A DNA stretch of 64,000 nt from Desulfitobacterium_A sp035539115 (GCF_035539115.1 NZ_DATLJA010000084.1:1-64000); one strand, 5' to 3'. Positions 1 through 8,781 are shown, counted from the first letter of the stretch. Translations and numbers: made by a program. The notes: a model not told the origin generated them from the letters alone.

Positions 1-1
1 A

Positions 2-496
2 GAGGATGTCCTGCATGAAGCGATAATGACCGCCATAAACAGCGTCGTAGAAAACCGCGGCGAGTTTGTCAGTGCTTTCCGCGAGAACGTCATACGGGTC
101 ATCGGCAACCACTCCACTAAAAACGTGACCAACGAATATGACGGGCAAATCGAAAAGCTTCAGGGTGAGATGCTGGCCTTGATTGAGGAAAACGCCAAGC
201 AGGGCTCCATCAAGGATGATTTTGATGAGAGATACAAAAAAATTGCGGATCAGATCAACGACCTGAAACAGAAAAAGCTAGAGCTGGTGCGGGAACAGAA
301 AATAGCGGAGAATTTTCAGCAGAGGCTTGACGATATGGATGCATGCCTGAAGAAAACCACCTGCGAGGTCAGGGAGTTTGACAACGACCTGGTCAGGAGG
401 CTCCTGCAAAGCATCAAGGCCGTCAAGGACGACCTGATAGAGCTTCAATTCAAATCCGGAATCGTGATGAGCCAGCGGGTGTCATACTTTGATTAA
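2..496 (+). CDS. large serine recombinase, C-terminal part (5' end outside window)
   Basis: The reading frame is open from the window edge, so the ATG at 26 is internal and the gene is only partial here. The visible residues form the highly charged, Lys/Glu-rich coiled-coil tail that follows the zinc-ribbon region in large serine site-specific recombinases (resolvase/invertase superfamily, the enzymes of clostridial integrative elements). The residues just before the first ATG (EDVLHEAI) suit the start of that region. The catalytic serine domain would lie upstream of the window. A DUF4314 gene follows at 566, which is common cargo of integrative and conjugative elements, so an element end is likely here. 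Family call is from residue pattern by eye. Confidence 0.75.
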   Translation, partial: EDVLHEAIMTAINSVVENRGEFVSAFRENVIRVIGNHSTKNVTNEYDGQIEKLQGEMLALIEENAKQGSIKDDFDERYKKIADQINDLKQKKLELVREQKIAENFQQRLDDMDACLKKTTCEVREFDNDLVRRLLQSIKAVKDDLIELQFKSGIVMSQRVSYFD

Positions 497-565
497 CAAA
501 TAGACAGGAATGGCTGAAGAAGCTGCTCTTGCACTTTTTATATTAAAGAACAGGAGGTATCGAGC

Positions 566-937
566 ATGATGTTTGATCACAAAAATATAGAGCGTATCAA
601 GGAAATGTATCCCAAAGGAACCCGTATTCGATTAACAGCCATGGCTGGAGAATCGGACATGCCTTCGGGATTGATGGGGACGGTGGACTTTGTGGATGAC
701 GCCGGTCAGCTCCAAATGGTTTGGGACAACGGCAGAAGCCTTGCCCTCGTTCCTGGCGAGGATAGTTTTGCAACTATCTCACAACCGGAGCCAGTGCAAA
801 CTCAGAAGCCGGATGCACCGCTCATCGGAGCTGACGGTAACATCTTCAATATAATGGGGATAGCGTCCTGCACTCTTAAAGCAGCTGGCATGCGAGAACC
901 TATTGTATTTCCAACCATAACTCAAGGTTGGTTGTAA
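566..937 (+). pseudogene. DUF4314 protein, C-terminally truncated
   Basis: It starts at an ATG behind a good ribosome site (aggaggt, 551-557). The first ~70 residues show the DUF4314 pattern: a basic IERIKEMYPKGTRIRL opening, then GTVDFVDDAGQLQMVWDNG and SLALVPGEDSF. Such proteins are typical accessory genes of integrative elements, function unknown. A second conserved stretch (IGADGNIFNIMGIAS) follows, but after AGMRE the sequence changes to an unrelated short tail ending at 937. I infer that a deletion or recombination removed the natural C-terminus. Its place right after the recombinase tail supports an element remnant. Confidence 0.6.
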
Positions 938-1117
938 TAATGACGCTTTCCCAATTAATGCTCTCTTTAACGCTTTACACTCAGGATATGATAGCTGCTT
1001 TGTAACCAATTTCGGGATTTTGCTAGTAAGAGATTAGAGTATGAATGTTAGGGTTGCCGACAGTAACGCCTCGCCTCCACCAATCAAACCCTCGAAATAA
1101 GCGGAAATAAATGACGA

Positions 1118-1159
1118 AAGCCTTGAGGTACATAAAGTTGTACACCTCAAGGCTTTTTT
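1118..1159 (+). terminator. rho-independent terminator
   Basis: A 12-bp perfect inverted repeat (AAGCCTTGAGGT / ACCTCAAGGCTT) with a 14-nt loop runs into a T tract. The remainder of the gap 938-1323 shows no gene I can support. Confidence 0.75.
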
Positions 1160-1323
1160 GCATTTTAACTCATCCTTGACAGCAAAACGTCTTCAAGTTA
1201 AATATTTAGAGTCCTTAACCCGCATGAATAGCGGTCTTTTTCAACCCTAAGTTAATAATTTGCTTAAAAATGTAGGTCAAACTTTTCCGGAAATTAGGAT
1301 ATATGGGGATTTGCAAATCACCT

Positions 1324-1368
1324 TTGACGTAGTATAATAAGCATATAATAAGGATGTAATAATACTAC
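1324..1368 (+). promoter_or_regulatory. promoter/operator region of the toxin-antitoxin operon
   Basis: TTGACG at 1324 precedes AT-rich -10-like TATAAT motifs, but the spacer to the first is only 14 nt, so the exact promoter is uncertain. The segment is bounded by an inverted pair GTAGTAT (1329-1335) and ATACTAC (1362-1368), and between them ATAATAAG-like direct repeats recur. This suits autorepression by a Phd/YefM antitoxin, which is known for the family but is inferred here. Confidence 0.45.
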
Positions 1369-1385
1369 AAAATGAGGCGATCAGT

Positions 1386-1673
1386 ATGATGAATATTAAG
1401 CCGTCTGCGGCGATTCGTAAAAATTATAATGAGATTTCCCAGCTATGCAAGCGGTCGGGAGGACCAGTGTTCCTAACCAAAAATGGCGAGGGTGATCTGG
1501 TGGTGATGGACATTGAAGCCTTTGCAAGACGCGAAAGCATGTTACTCCTTCGGGAAAGTCTGGTTGTGGCAGAAGAAGGCCGGTTGAGCGGTAAGAGTGG
1601 CTATTCCATTGACGAGGTATCGAATATGATGAAGGCCGCCGTCAAGGAGGTACTGGATGGACAGCGAGGGTGA
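1386..1673 (+). CDS. Phd/YefM-family antitoxin
   Basis: A 95-residue protein. The N-terminal segment (MNIKPSAAIRKNYNEISQLC) and the following VFLTKNGEGDLVVMDIEAF pattern are those of the Phd/YefM fold, which binds operator DNA as a dimer and neutralises its cognate toxin with its C-terminal part. The gene overlaps the downstream RelE/ParE-like toxin by 17 bp, the usual coupled arrangement. Two adjacent ATG codons (1386, 1389) are possible starts. The pair sits among element remnants, so it may have been acquired with them. Confidence 0.85.
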   Translation: MMNIKPSAAIRKNYNEISQLCKRSGGPVFLTKNGEGDLVVMDIEAFARRESMLLLRESLVVAEEGRLSGKSGYSIDEVSNMMKAAVKEVLDGQRG

Positions 1674-1974
1674 ATTATACAAAGTGATTATCTCCGATGA
1701 TGCGGCGCAGATGTTGGTATTCCATTCCCGCTTTCTGGCTCAGGTCAGTGAAACGGCGGCGGTCCAACTCATTGCTGAGTTTAACGAGAAAACGAAGTCT
1801 CTGGAGGAATTTCCAAAGCGTAACCCATGGCTTTCCGACCCACTGGTACCGGCGAGCAAATATCGCAAGCTCCTGATGGCGAAACGGTATTTGCTGATTT
1901 ATCAGGTGAAGGGCCATACCGTATATGTAGATGCCGTGGTAGACTGTCGGCAGGACTACGACTGGCTGTTATAG
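1657..1974 (+). CDS. RelE/ParE-superfamily toxin
   Basis: A 105-residue protein starting inside the antitoxin gene behind a good AAGGAGG (1645-1651). It has the RelE/ParE layout: a short beta strand (YKVIISDDAAQ), two helices, then a C-terminal sheet with KYRKLLMAKRYLLIYQV and VYVDAVVDCRQDY. RelE members cleave ribosome-bound mRNA, while ParE members poison gyrase. I cannot say which from sequence alone. The conserved Arg in the KYRKLL segment and the final DCRQDY motif favour an intact toxin. Confidence 0.85.
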   Translation: MDSEGELYKVIISDDAAQMLVFHSRFLAQVSETAAVQLIAEFNEKTKSLEEFPKRNPWLSDPLVPASKYRKLLMAKRYLLIYQVKGHTVYVDAVVDCRQDYDWLL

Positions 1975-2029
1975 GTGCATTCTGACCAAGCATACTTGTG
2001 TTTATAACCAAATACCCTGCATCTATTTT

Positions 2030-2500
2030 GTACACACATTACAAAAGCGTTGATTTCATCAATGCCATCGTGAAGTTCTATATTTAAAGGAACGCACTGA
2101 GTCGTTTGCCCTTCAGCCAAAATGCCACTCATGCAAATTGGTGACCAAAGATATATTCTGCTTTCCCAACATTTTCAGAGTCCTGATGCAGTTTTTTTAC
2201 GCCTGGCATGTACCGAGCTTCCTTACCTACCTTGATGTGGTCCCCGATCACAATAGATCGTCCATCAATCTTCACAGGTTTTATGTGTTGTTGGATAACG
2301 CTCAACCATTGATGTTTGATATCACCTAACTTAAACGCTGACGAACGGAAAAAGTAGATCATGGATTCATAGTGACAAGAATCAAGATGCAGGCACCCCA
2401 CAATAGAAGATACCCCTCTTAAATTCGTTCTCACAAGCATCCCCACAATAATGACGACAAACCAAGAAAATGTTTCTTTCCGCTTGAAGCAACATTGAAA
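2030..2500 (-). pseudogene. DDE transposase remnant (frameshifted)
   Basis: The minus-strand frame from about 2498 to 2129 reads a transposase-like segment including GDHIKVGKEARYMPGVKKLH and SENVGKAEYIFGHQF. It then hits a stop, and the homologous-looking continuation (PLNIELHDGIDEIN) appears in another frame around 2045-2095. At least one frameshift and missing ends therefore make this a dead IS copy. The exact IS family was not determined. A hairpin with 8-bp arms lies at 2537-2562, upstream of its 5' end. Confidence 0.6.
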
Positions 2501-2586
2501 TCGATCAGTCCGTCACCGAAAATTGAAAGAAGTCTAAGCCAGTTGTTTTTAACGAACTGGCTCTCATTAATTCACTTTTTACCCCA

Positions 2587-2832
2587 TCAAGATCTTGGTT
2601 TTGCTTTGTAGGCCAGAATATCTCCTCTGGCCTCTTTTAATTTCTCTTCAAAAACCATTCTGAACCAAGCCGTTCTGTTTTTAGTGGGTGGATACTGGTG
2701 GAATTTATCGTTTACTTTACAAACGGCTTCGATCATTTCATTATGGCCATAGCCAAGATTTTCTGCCATAAGTAAGGACATCGGGAGTAAAATGTCAGTA
2801 AGGTCATCCGTCAGTATCGGGCATATACGCAA
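2587..2832 (-). CDS. small protein of unknown function, possibly a truncated gene
   Basis: An 81-residue open frame starting at TTG with an in-frame TAG three codons upstream. The C-terminal half (YPPTKNRTAWFRMVFEEKLKEA) looks like genuine protein sequence, with a regular amphipathic, charged pattern, but I do not recognise the family well enough to name it. Its 5' end coincides with the edge of the group II maturase fragment on the other strand (about 2833), so the junction may have removed its true N-terminus. No strong ribosome site is visible. Confidence 0.3.
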   Translation of the reverse strand: MRICPILTDDLTDILLPMSLLMAENLGYGHNEMIEAVCKVNDKFHQYPPTKNRTAWFRMVFEEKLKEARGDILAYKAKPRS

Positions 2833-3189
2833 AAAGCCCTAATACTGAAACTAAATCCTATGCTTTCAGGCTGGGCAAATTATCACCAAGCAGTTTGCTC
2901 ATCACGTATTTTTAAAAAACTGGATCATATCTTATGGAATATGCTTTGGCACTGGGCGAAAAGACGACACCCAAAGAAAGGCCTCCATTGGATTCGGGAA
3001 AGGTATTGGTCTTCCATAGGTCTGCGGAACTGGTTTTTTGCTGATGAAGAGTGTGAACTGATATGTGTCAGTAGTACACCTATCGTGAGGCATCGCAAAA
3101 TAAAACTAAGTATGAATCCCTACATCAGGCTTGAGGCAGTTTTTATGCCTACATACTGTCGAAGCCGAGATAAAGTTGGTGTCTTATAG
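2833..3189 (+). pseudogene. ltrA: group II intron reverse transcriptase/maturase, C-terminal fragment
   Basis: The frame carries the maturase-specific domain X signature: a KLNPMLSGWANYHQAV segment, then WNMLWHWAKRRHPKKGLHWIRERYW. The reverse transcriptase half is absent. The distal part (TPIVRHRKIKLSMNPY) recalls the start of the C-terminal endonuclease region but decays afterwards. Splicing and mobility are therefore lost. It adds to the element remnants in the first 3 kb. Confidence 0.75.
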
Positions 3190-3277
3190 AAGGAAAATGA
3201 TGAAATTTAGAGAATTTCCTGGATATAAAACAATTGCTCTTTTGCCATAGTATTTTAATTATGGGAGGGATTAAGTA

Positions 3278-4348
3278 ATGGAATCCATTTTTTTTGTTGC
3301 ATTGACGCCCGGTATGGCTCAGGTCGCGGAGCAGGCGATGCGCGAGCTCAATTTATCTTTTCCCATTGAAGTCGTAAGTTTTGATAAAGGCCCAGAGGTG
3401 GTTAGAGCCAATCCCCAGGTGGATGTCATGATTAGCAGGGGTCTTATGGTTGATTTATTACGGGAACATACTGAAAAGCCAGTGGTGAGTCTTACCATGA
3501 CCATCGAGGAAATACTGGAAGCGGTGCAGCGGCTGATAGCAGGTGGCGCATCTAAAGTGGGTGTGGTGGCTCATAGGGGCTTTTTGGAAATGGGGAGTTC
3601 GGACTTTAGTGTAGGCGAAATAACGATACATGTGAGACCATGGAACACGCCTGAAGACATACCCAAGATACTGGAGCAGTTAAGTCAGATCGGTGTTAAC
3701 GCCATTACGGGAGACAAAGGGGGGTACACGGCGGCCAAGGAGCGGGGTTACACAGTGGACCTCCTAGAATCGGGAATGCTGGCAGTGAGGCGGGCTATCA
3801 ACGAGGCGCTGAAAATAGCTCGGGCTCAGGAACGAGAGCGGGAAGGGGAACGGGAGAAAGCACGCCGTTTCGAGCTGGTGTTATCTGAACTCTATTCGGA
3901 GCTAGAACAGTCGGCTTCCTTCGTAGAGGAACTAGCGGCATCCTCAGAAGAACTTGCCGCTTCAAGCCAGGAATCGTCCAATATCGCCCAAACAGCTACC
4001 CAGGAGGTGAATGGTATCTCTGAGATACTGGATGTTATCCGGCGGGTGGCTAAGCAGACCAACTTGCTGGGACTTAACGCCGCCATTGAAGCTGCTCGTG
4101 CAGGCGAACAAGGGCGGGGATTCTCGGTGGTGGCCGAGGAAGTGCGCAAGCTGGCTGAGGAGAGCAACAACTCAGCCAGGAATATTGATGAGATGCTTAA
4201 AAGGTTCCGAGAGTCAGTGATCCTCGTGCAGAAAAATGTCGAGCAGAGTAATGTGATAACCCAGGAGCAGGCAAAGGCCACCCAAGTCTTGTCCCAGAAG
4301 TTGGATAGCCTTAGGATGGTAGGGGAAAAGCTAACAACGATGTCTTAG
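3278..4348 (+). CDS. cytoplasmic methyl-accepting chemotaxis-type protein with PrpR_N sensor domain
   Basis: A 356-residue soluble protein with ribosome site GGGAGGG (3263-3269). Residues 1 to about 180 resemble PrpR_N, the sensor domain of propionate-type regulators, with short Rossmann-like strands such as VDVMISRG and KVGVVAHRG and an ITGDKGG motif. A charged linker rich in ARAQERERE follows. From about 210 the chemoreceptor signalling helix begins, with the hairpin-tip core QTNLLGLNAAIEAARAGE and EVRKLAEES. There are no membrane segments and no HAMP domain, so it should act in the cytoplasm on CheA/CheW. The ligand is unknown. PrpR_N is better known from sigma-54 activators, so its use as a receptor input is notable. 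Confidence 0.85.
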   Translation: MESIFFVALTPGMAQVAEQAMRELNLSFPIEVVSFDKGPEVVRANPQVDVMISRGLMVDLLREHTEKPVVSLTMTIEEILEAVQRLIAGGASKVGVVAHRGFLEMGSSDFSVGEITIHVRPWNTPEDIPKILEQLSQIGVNAITGDKGGYTAAKERGYTVDLLESGMLAVRRAINEALKIARAQEREREGEREKARRFELVLSELYSELEQSASFVEELAASSEELAASSQESSNIAQTATQEVNGISEILDVIRRVAKQTNLLGLNAAIEAARAGEQGRGFSVVAEEVRKLAEESNNSARNIDEMLKRFRESVILVQKNVEQSNVITQEQAKATQVLSQKLDSLRMVGEKLTTMS

Positions 4349-4445
4349 AAACCGACCAAAGACGAGGACACTGAGTGACCATGGAAATTAATAAGCTCTT
4401 GAAAATATGAAAAATCAGCCCTATAATTATGGACAAGTTAAAATA

Positions 4446-4730
4446 ATAAATACGATGATTGAGAGGAGTAAATTCTGCAGCATTTTGAAGAGAACTTATC
4501 ATTTGCTGGGAGATAAGATTTGCGAGAGAATTGAAAATCACTCATGAGTAGTCAGCTGAACAGATAGTCATTGGGTAAGCATCACCGGTTGCAACCGTTA
4601 TATTGCCAAATATTGAATAGGGTTTCCTAGAGATATTTTGAGAGGTTACTTTTTAAGTAACAAATAGGGTGGTACCGCAGAGTTTTAGACTTTGTCTCGA
4701 ATTAATTGAGACAAAGTCTTTTATTTTTTA
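4446..4730 (+). promoter_or_regulatory. T-box leader with terminator
   Basis: The canonical T-box motif GGGTGGTACCGCAG lies at 4667-4680. It is followed by a terminator with 11-bp arms (GACTTTGTCTC / GAGACAAAGTC, 4688-4718) and T tract. Upstream, GAGGAGTAAATTCT (from 4464) and GAGAGAATTGAAAATCACTC form the expected stem I with AGTA opposite GAA. The specifier reads as ATC (Ile) or AAT (Asn) depending on alignment, so I do not assign the tRNA. It precedes a truncated dehydrogenase gene, an unusual target. Confidence 0.85.
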
Positions 4731-4757
4731 AAAACACAAAAAAACGGGGGGCAAAAT

Positions 4758-5474
4758 ATGAGTAATTACAATGTATTTTTACCAAACTACAGCATTGGAG
4801 ATGATGCTTATAAAGAAATTCCGAAGGTTTGTGAATCCTATGGACAGAAGGCCGTAGTCGTTGGCGGCAAAACAGCCATGGCCAAAGCTAAAGAAGCACT
4901 TTTAGAAGGGGTTAAAGGTTCAAATATTGAGATCTTAGATTTTATATGGTTTGTTGGAGACTCTTCCTATGAAAATGTCGAGATGCTTAAGAAAAATCCA
5001 ATCGTTGCAAAGGCTGATATGATATTTGCAGTGGGTGGTGGAAGAAGTGTTGATACAAGTAAAACAATGTGCGATCAAACAGGCCAGCCCATATTTGTAT
5101 TCCCAACAATCGCTTCAAATTGTGCGGCAATAACTGCAACAACAGTCATATATGACGCTAATCATATATTTAAAGAATTATATTTTCCTAAAAAGCCTGC
5201 AGCACATTGCTTCATCAATACGAAAATAATAGCAGAAGCACCTAGTAATTTTATCTGGGCAGGTATTGGAGACGCATTATCAAAAGAATATGAATGTACA
5301 TTTTCTTCAAGAGGGGATCAACTTGACCATACCAATCTTTTAGGTGTTGATATCAGCCGCAATTGTGTAGAGCCACTTTTAAAGTATGGCAAAAAAGCAT
5401 ATGAAGATGCTCAAGCCCACAGAGTATCCTACATTTGTATCCTCCTCAAAATTCTTACACAAATTCTAAGTTAA
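4758..5474 (+). pseudogene. iron-containing alcohol (glycerol-type) dehydrogenase, C-terminally truncated
   Basis: 238 residues against roughly 350 usual for the family. The N-terminal NAD-binding half is intact, with FAVGGGRSVDTSK and FPTIASNCAAITA, as in Fe-ADH/glycerol dehydrogenase-like proteins. The early metal-ligand region (WAGIGDALSKEYE) is also present. After KKAYEDAQAHRVS the sequence becomes an unrelated tail ending at 5474, overlapping the convergent gene at 5466. The C-terminal metal-binding helices are missing, so activity is unlikely. The start has an adjacent GGGGGG-type ribosome site, and the T-box leader is directly upstream. Confidence 0.75.
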
Positions 5475-5882
5475 TCGGGCAACATACTTATTAAAGTATA
5501 ACTTATAGACCATGTCATTCAGTGCAGCAAGAAGGGCATCATAGTTTTTCGCTTCGCGATCGGCTTTAATTTTATTATGGACAGATTGTCGTTGCGATTG
5601 AATTTGAGATCTTAATTCTTTTTCCTGATCCTGAAGCTGTTTAATTTGCTGCATGTAAGGCTGAACTTCCTTGACTTGTTGCAGATGGATAATTTCATTC
5701 TGAATCCGTTCTTTAGCTTGGGTGATTTTATTTTCAGTATTTACTGGTGCAGGGGTCGTTTGGGTTTGTCCGTTTGTTGGCACTGATGGAGGCGTGGTCT
5801 GATCGGCCAGAGCCGGTAAGGAATAACTGAAAAAGGAAGTAGCGACTAGGGCTGTAGCAAGAAGTTTAGATATTTTTTCCAT
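5466..5882 (-). CDS. small secreted coiled-coil protein, unknown function
   Basis: 138 residues. The N-terminus is a clear Sec signal peptide (KLLATALVATSFFSYSLPALA, cleavage after ALA near residue 26). A Pro/Thr/Gln-rich linker follows, then a predicted coiled coil rich in Gln/Lys/Glu from about 55 to 115. No catalytic motif is seen. It lies 21 bp downstream of a small lipoprotein gene on the same strand, so the two are probably co-transcribed and exported together. I do not recognise a named family. Confidence 0.65.
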   Translation of the reverse strand: MEKISKLLATALVATSFFSYSLPALADQTTPPSVPTNGQTQTTPAPVNTENKITQAKERIQNEIIHLQQVKEVQPYMQQIKQLQDQEKELRSQIQSQRQSVHNKIKADREAKNYDALLAALNDMVYKLYFNKYVARLT

Positions 5883-5903
5883 AATTTAAAATTGCCCCTT
5901 TCA

Positions 5904-6182
5904 TTATTGAATTTTTCCTATACTGTTATCCAACGCTTTTAGAGAGTCATCAAGAGATTTTAAACTTTTGTCGATATTTTGATTAACTTGAGTTTTACCT
6001 TGATTGGTTTTAATATCGATACTTTTTACCTCTTGGGCGGTGACGGGTGTATTGTCTTGTGAAGTCGCCTTGGCTGTTTGGGCTGTTGGCTGTGTCGGAA
6101 CACTTGCGTTTTGAGTTCCACACCCGCTTAAAGGAATGATGAATAGAGCCGCTAGGATCATAGGAAGTAGAATTCGAGTCAT
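5904..6182 (-). CDS. small lipoprotein, unknown function
   Basis: 92 residues with a lipoprotein signal: hydrophobic LLPMILAALFIIPLSGC with the lipobox LSGC at about residue 21. The mature part is Thr/Gln-rich, then a short helical segment (SLKSLDDSLKALDNSIGKIQ) with a heptad-like repeat. Ribosome site and promoter would lie in the divergent region 6183-6426 shared with dltD. Function is unknown. Confidence 0.65.
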   Translation of the reverse strand: MTRILLPMILAALFIIPLSGCGTQNASVPTQPTAQTAKATSQDNTPVTAQEVKSIDIKTNQGKTQVNQNIDKSLKSLDDSLKALDNSIGKIQ

Positions 6183-6426
6183 TTGATGTTTCAGTATAAT
6201 CCCTCCTCACGATTAATTCGTTATGTTCCTCCTGACAACTTAAAGTATAATAAGCGTTCCTGAGAAAAAGCTGAGAGAAATGACGAATGTCCCTCTTTAC
6301 CAGGATGAATAAGGGTCAGCGAAATATATGGATAGGTTAAGTTATTCTCAGCCTTTTTTAAGCAAATTAAGTTATAATATGAACGTTAAAAGTTGTTCTT
6401 TTAAATCAATATTAGGAGTGCAAAAC

Positions 6427-7662
6427 ATGTTGATTAAACGACTTGCGCCGTTCGGGATTGCCCTATTTCTCTTTTCCGCTTCTATCTTAGCCACAGGTCC
6501 GGCAACAGAGTGGTATGTACATCAATGGCTCAAACCCGGAGTCATCGAAACTGCAAGTGAGAATGCTATTCCTTCTCTTTTTCAAGGAACCCTTCTCCAG
6601 GGTCTGGCCCTTCAAAATTCTAGCATATTACCGATGTACGGGTCTTCAGAGTTTGGTCACGGTGGACGTTATAACCCAACAAAGCTATTTACTGGGGAAC
6701 CGACTGGTTGGATGCCTTATCTCGTAGGACATGCAGGATCTGAAGACATCATTCAAGCGCTCTACGCCTCAGCTCAGGATTTAAAAGGGAAAAAGATTGC
6801 GCTTTCTCTCTCTGCTCAGTGGTTCGGAGGCAGCGGAATTGCCCAGAATACGTTCGGAGCGAACTTTTCAGCCCTGCAGGCTTATAATATGTTGGCTAAT
6901 CCGAGTCTAACCGATCAGACCAAAAAGGTGTTTGCCCAGAGACTCATCCAATTTAATGAAGTTAAGCAAGGTTATCCAATTCTTGCCGGAATGCTAAGAT
7001 ATTACGGACAAACCGATCTCAAGTCAAGACTATTAGAAGCTGTTTATTGGCCCATGGGAAAAATCGAATTGGCTGCTCTTGAAATTCAAGATGCGACTAA
7101 GACGGTTAACGTTCTTAACGCCCTACCACCTAAAGAAGTGGCCCAAAATGCAAATTCTATCGGGCCGAAGGCGCTGCCATCCTGGTCACTTCAAATCCAG
7201 AAGGCTAATGCAGACGTCAAAAAGAACGAAAACAACAATCCATATGGGGTATCAAACCAGTATTATAATCAAAACGAAAAGAAACTACCAACAATCAAGA
7301 ATTCATCGGTTAAGAGTTACTTCTATCCCTCCCCAGAATATAAGGATCTTGATCTTCTGATGCAGGTTCTTAAGGATGAGGGAGCTGAGCCGATTTTCAT
7401 GATCCAGCCGGTAAATGGTCGTTGGTATGATTTAATGGGTTTTCCGAAAGAACAACGTCAAAAATACTATGATGAAATACGCCAACGTTGTAATGAGAAT
7501 GGCTTCGCTCTTGCAGATATGTCCAATCATGAGTATGATCTCTATTTTATGGACGACCCTTCACACCCCAGTGAGAAGGGATGGCTTTATTTTGATGAGG
7601 TACTCAATAATTTTAAAACGGGCCAACTTCATGGACCACAAAATGTTGAATTAACTCCATGA
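6427..7662 (+). CDS. dltD: DltD-family protein (D-alanyl-lipoteichoic acid biosynthesis), stand-alone
   Basis: I choose ATG 6427, which has AGGAG eleven bases upstream and begins a natural N-terminal membrane anchor (KRLAPFGIALFLFSASILA). Upstream in-frame ATGs lack this. About 411 residues, normal for DltD. An early MYGSSEFGH motif holds the conserved Ser of the SGNH-like fold, and FMDDPSHPSEKGW near the end supplies the Asp/His pair. DltD acts outside the membrane in D-alanylation of teichoic acids with DltABC. None of dltA, dltB or dltC is adjacent, so partners must be elsewhere or the protein acts differently. The gap 7663-7944 shows no gene I can support. Confidence 0.85.
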   Translation: MLIKRLAPFGIALFLFSASILATGPATEWYVHQWLKPGVIETASENAIPSLFQGTLLQGLALQNSSILPMYGSSEFGHGGRYNPTKLFTGEPTGWMPYLVGHAGSEDIIQALYASAQDLKGKKIALSLSAQWFGGSGIAQNTFGANFSALQAYNMLANPSLTDQTKKVFAQRLIQFNEVKQGYPILAGMLRYYGQTDLKSRLLEAVYWPMGKIELAALEIQDATKTVNVLNALPPKEVAQNANSIGPKALPSWSLQIQKANADVKKNENNNPYGVSNQYYNQNEKKLPTIKNSSVKSYFYPSPEYKDLDLLMQVLKDEGAEPIFMIQPVNGRWYDLMGFPKEQRQKYYDEIRQRCNENGFALADMSNHEYDLYFMDDPSHPSEKGWLYFDEVLNNFKTGQLHGPQNVELTP

Positions 7663-7944
7663 AGATAATGAATCCTATTTCAGCTGGATTCGCTGTTATA
7701 AGTGGGAGAAATAGACTCTCGCATTCGCCGAATCCGATGGTTAAAGGCAAGGATGAGATAAGCGGTCCAGGACATTTTATTATATTTTGAAGGATTTTGG
7801 CATTATGGATAGAATTTTAGTTAAGTTCAATGTAGTTAAACTTGAGACATTGTGTAAGGGCTATAGAAATTGCCGAAGTAGATCGAAAGAACGTGTTTGA
7901 ACAGAGGTTCTGTTTTAACGATTAAAAATTTAGGAGAGATAGTA

Positions 7945-8628
7945 ATGGGCTTCTTGGAAATCATCGGATTTTCTGTTTTTTCAGTAGCACTTATCCTTAT
8001 TGTAGCGTCCCTAATACTACGAAAATTAGGTGTTATTTCAATTGTTAGCTTTAGAAAGTTAGCAATAATCTTTGCATCTCTTATGGTTTTATCCTTTATA
8101 GCAATTTTGTATCAACCGATCAGTGAACATTTTTTGGCCAGTCAAACTAAGGTAGTACAATCAGAAACGAATTTGTTTGGCCAAGAATTTGTTAAATCTC
8201 TCGTTGGTAATTCTTTGACACAACAGGAAATAATAGATCTAAATAAAAGAGTGTCGGATCCTTCTACACTAGATGATCCTGAATCAATGTATGAGTTTTT
8301 GAAAAGTAAAGGGATAACTAAATATCTTGGGAGCGACGTTACCCCTGGCATATCTCAAGATGGTACAAAATTTGTAGCATTAAGTCTTTGGCAGATCGGT
8401 CTTTTTATGGCTATGTATAATAAGCATGATGTTAACGATTTCCAGATTGACGAAGCTGATGAAAATGTTATCAGTATCACTTTTAAAAAGGATAGAGTTC
8501 AGTATGACCTCGATAAACTGCTAGGTAAAAGCACTTTTACTGTAGGTAAGGAAAATGGTGAAGATAAGGTTCAAAGCATAGCTCTATTCGATGATAAGTT
8601 TCTAAAAAATCTGAAGTTTGCTCAATAA
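7945..8628 (+). CDS. membrane-anchored protein of unknown function
   Basis: I choose ATG 7945 (AGGAGAG at 7932-7938) over the earlier in-frame ATG at 7897, giving 227 residues. Two hydrophobic N-terminal helices (about 5-28 and 38-58) are followed by a soluble C-terminal domain of about 165 residues with no recognisable motif. The topology suggests a membrane-tethered domain. Following DNA holds a decayed DUF2680 gene. Confidence 0.55.
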   Translation: MGFLEIIGFSVFSVALILIVASLILRKLGVISIVSFRKLAIIFASLMVLSFIAILYQPISEHFLASQTKVVQSETNLFGQEFVKSLVGNSLTQQEIIDLNKRVSDPSTLDDPESMYEFLKSKGITKYLGSDVTPGISQDGTKFVALSLWQIGLFMAMYNKHDVNDFQIDEADENVISITFKKDRVQYDLDKLLGKSTFTVGKENGEDKVQSIALFDDKFLKNLKFAQ

Positions 8629-8652
8629 TACGGACAGTCCAGAGTTAGTTAA

Positions 8653-8781
8653 AAGGCGGTTTTGGACCAGCGCGTAACTGAGGGAGCTATGACTCAAGCT
8701 CAAGCAGATTCGCTTTACAGCGCTATCCAAGAGAATCAAACAACCTGTGATGGAACTGGAAGCGCTCAAATTGGCAATTAA
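8653..8781 (+). pseudogene. DUF2680-like gene remnant
   Basis: An open stretch with no start codon reads KAVLDQRVTEGAMTQAQADS followed by LYSAIQENQTTCDGTGS. This resembles the tail of the small secreted DUF2680 proteins. It is preceded directly by an in-frame TAA and ends at TAA 8779-8781. Only about 42 codons survive. Identification is by residue pattern only. Confidence 0.4.

Noticed and set aside
3892..4281. Minus-strand frame of 129 codons
   Set aside because: Shadow of the chemoreceptor signalling domain; Ser/Ala-rich composition follows from the coding strand.
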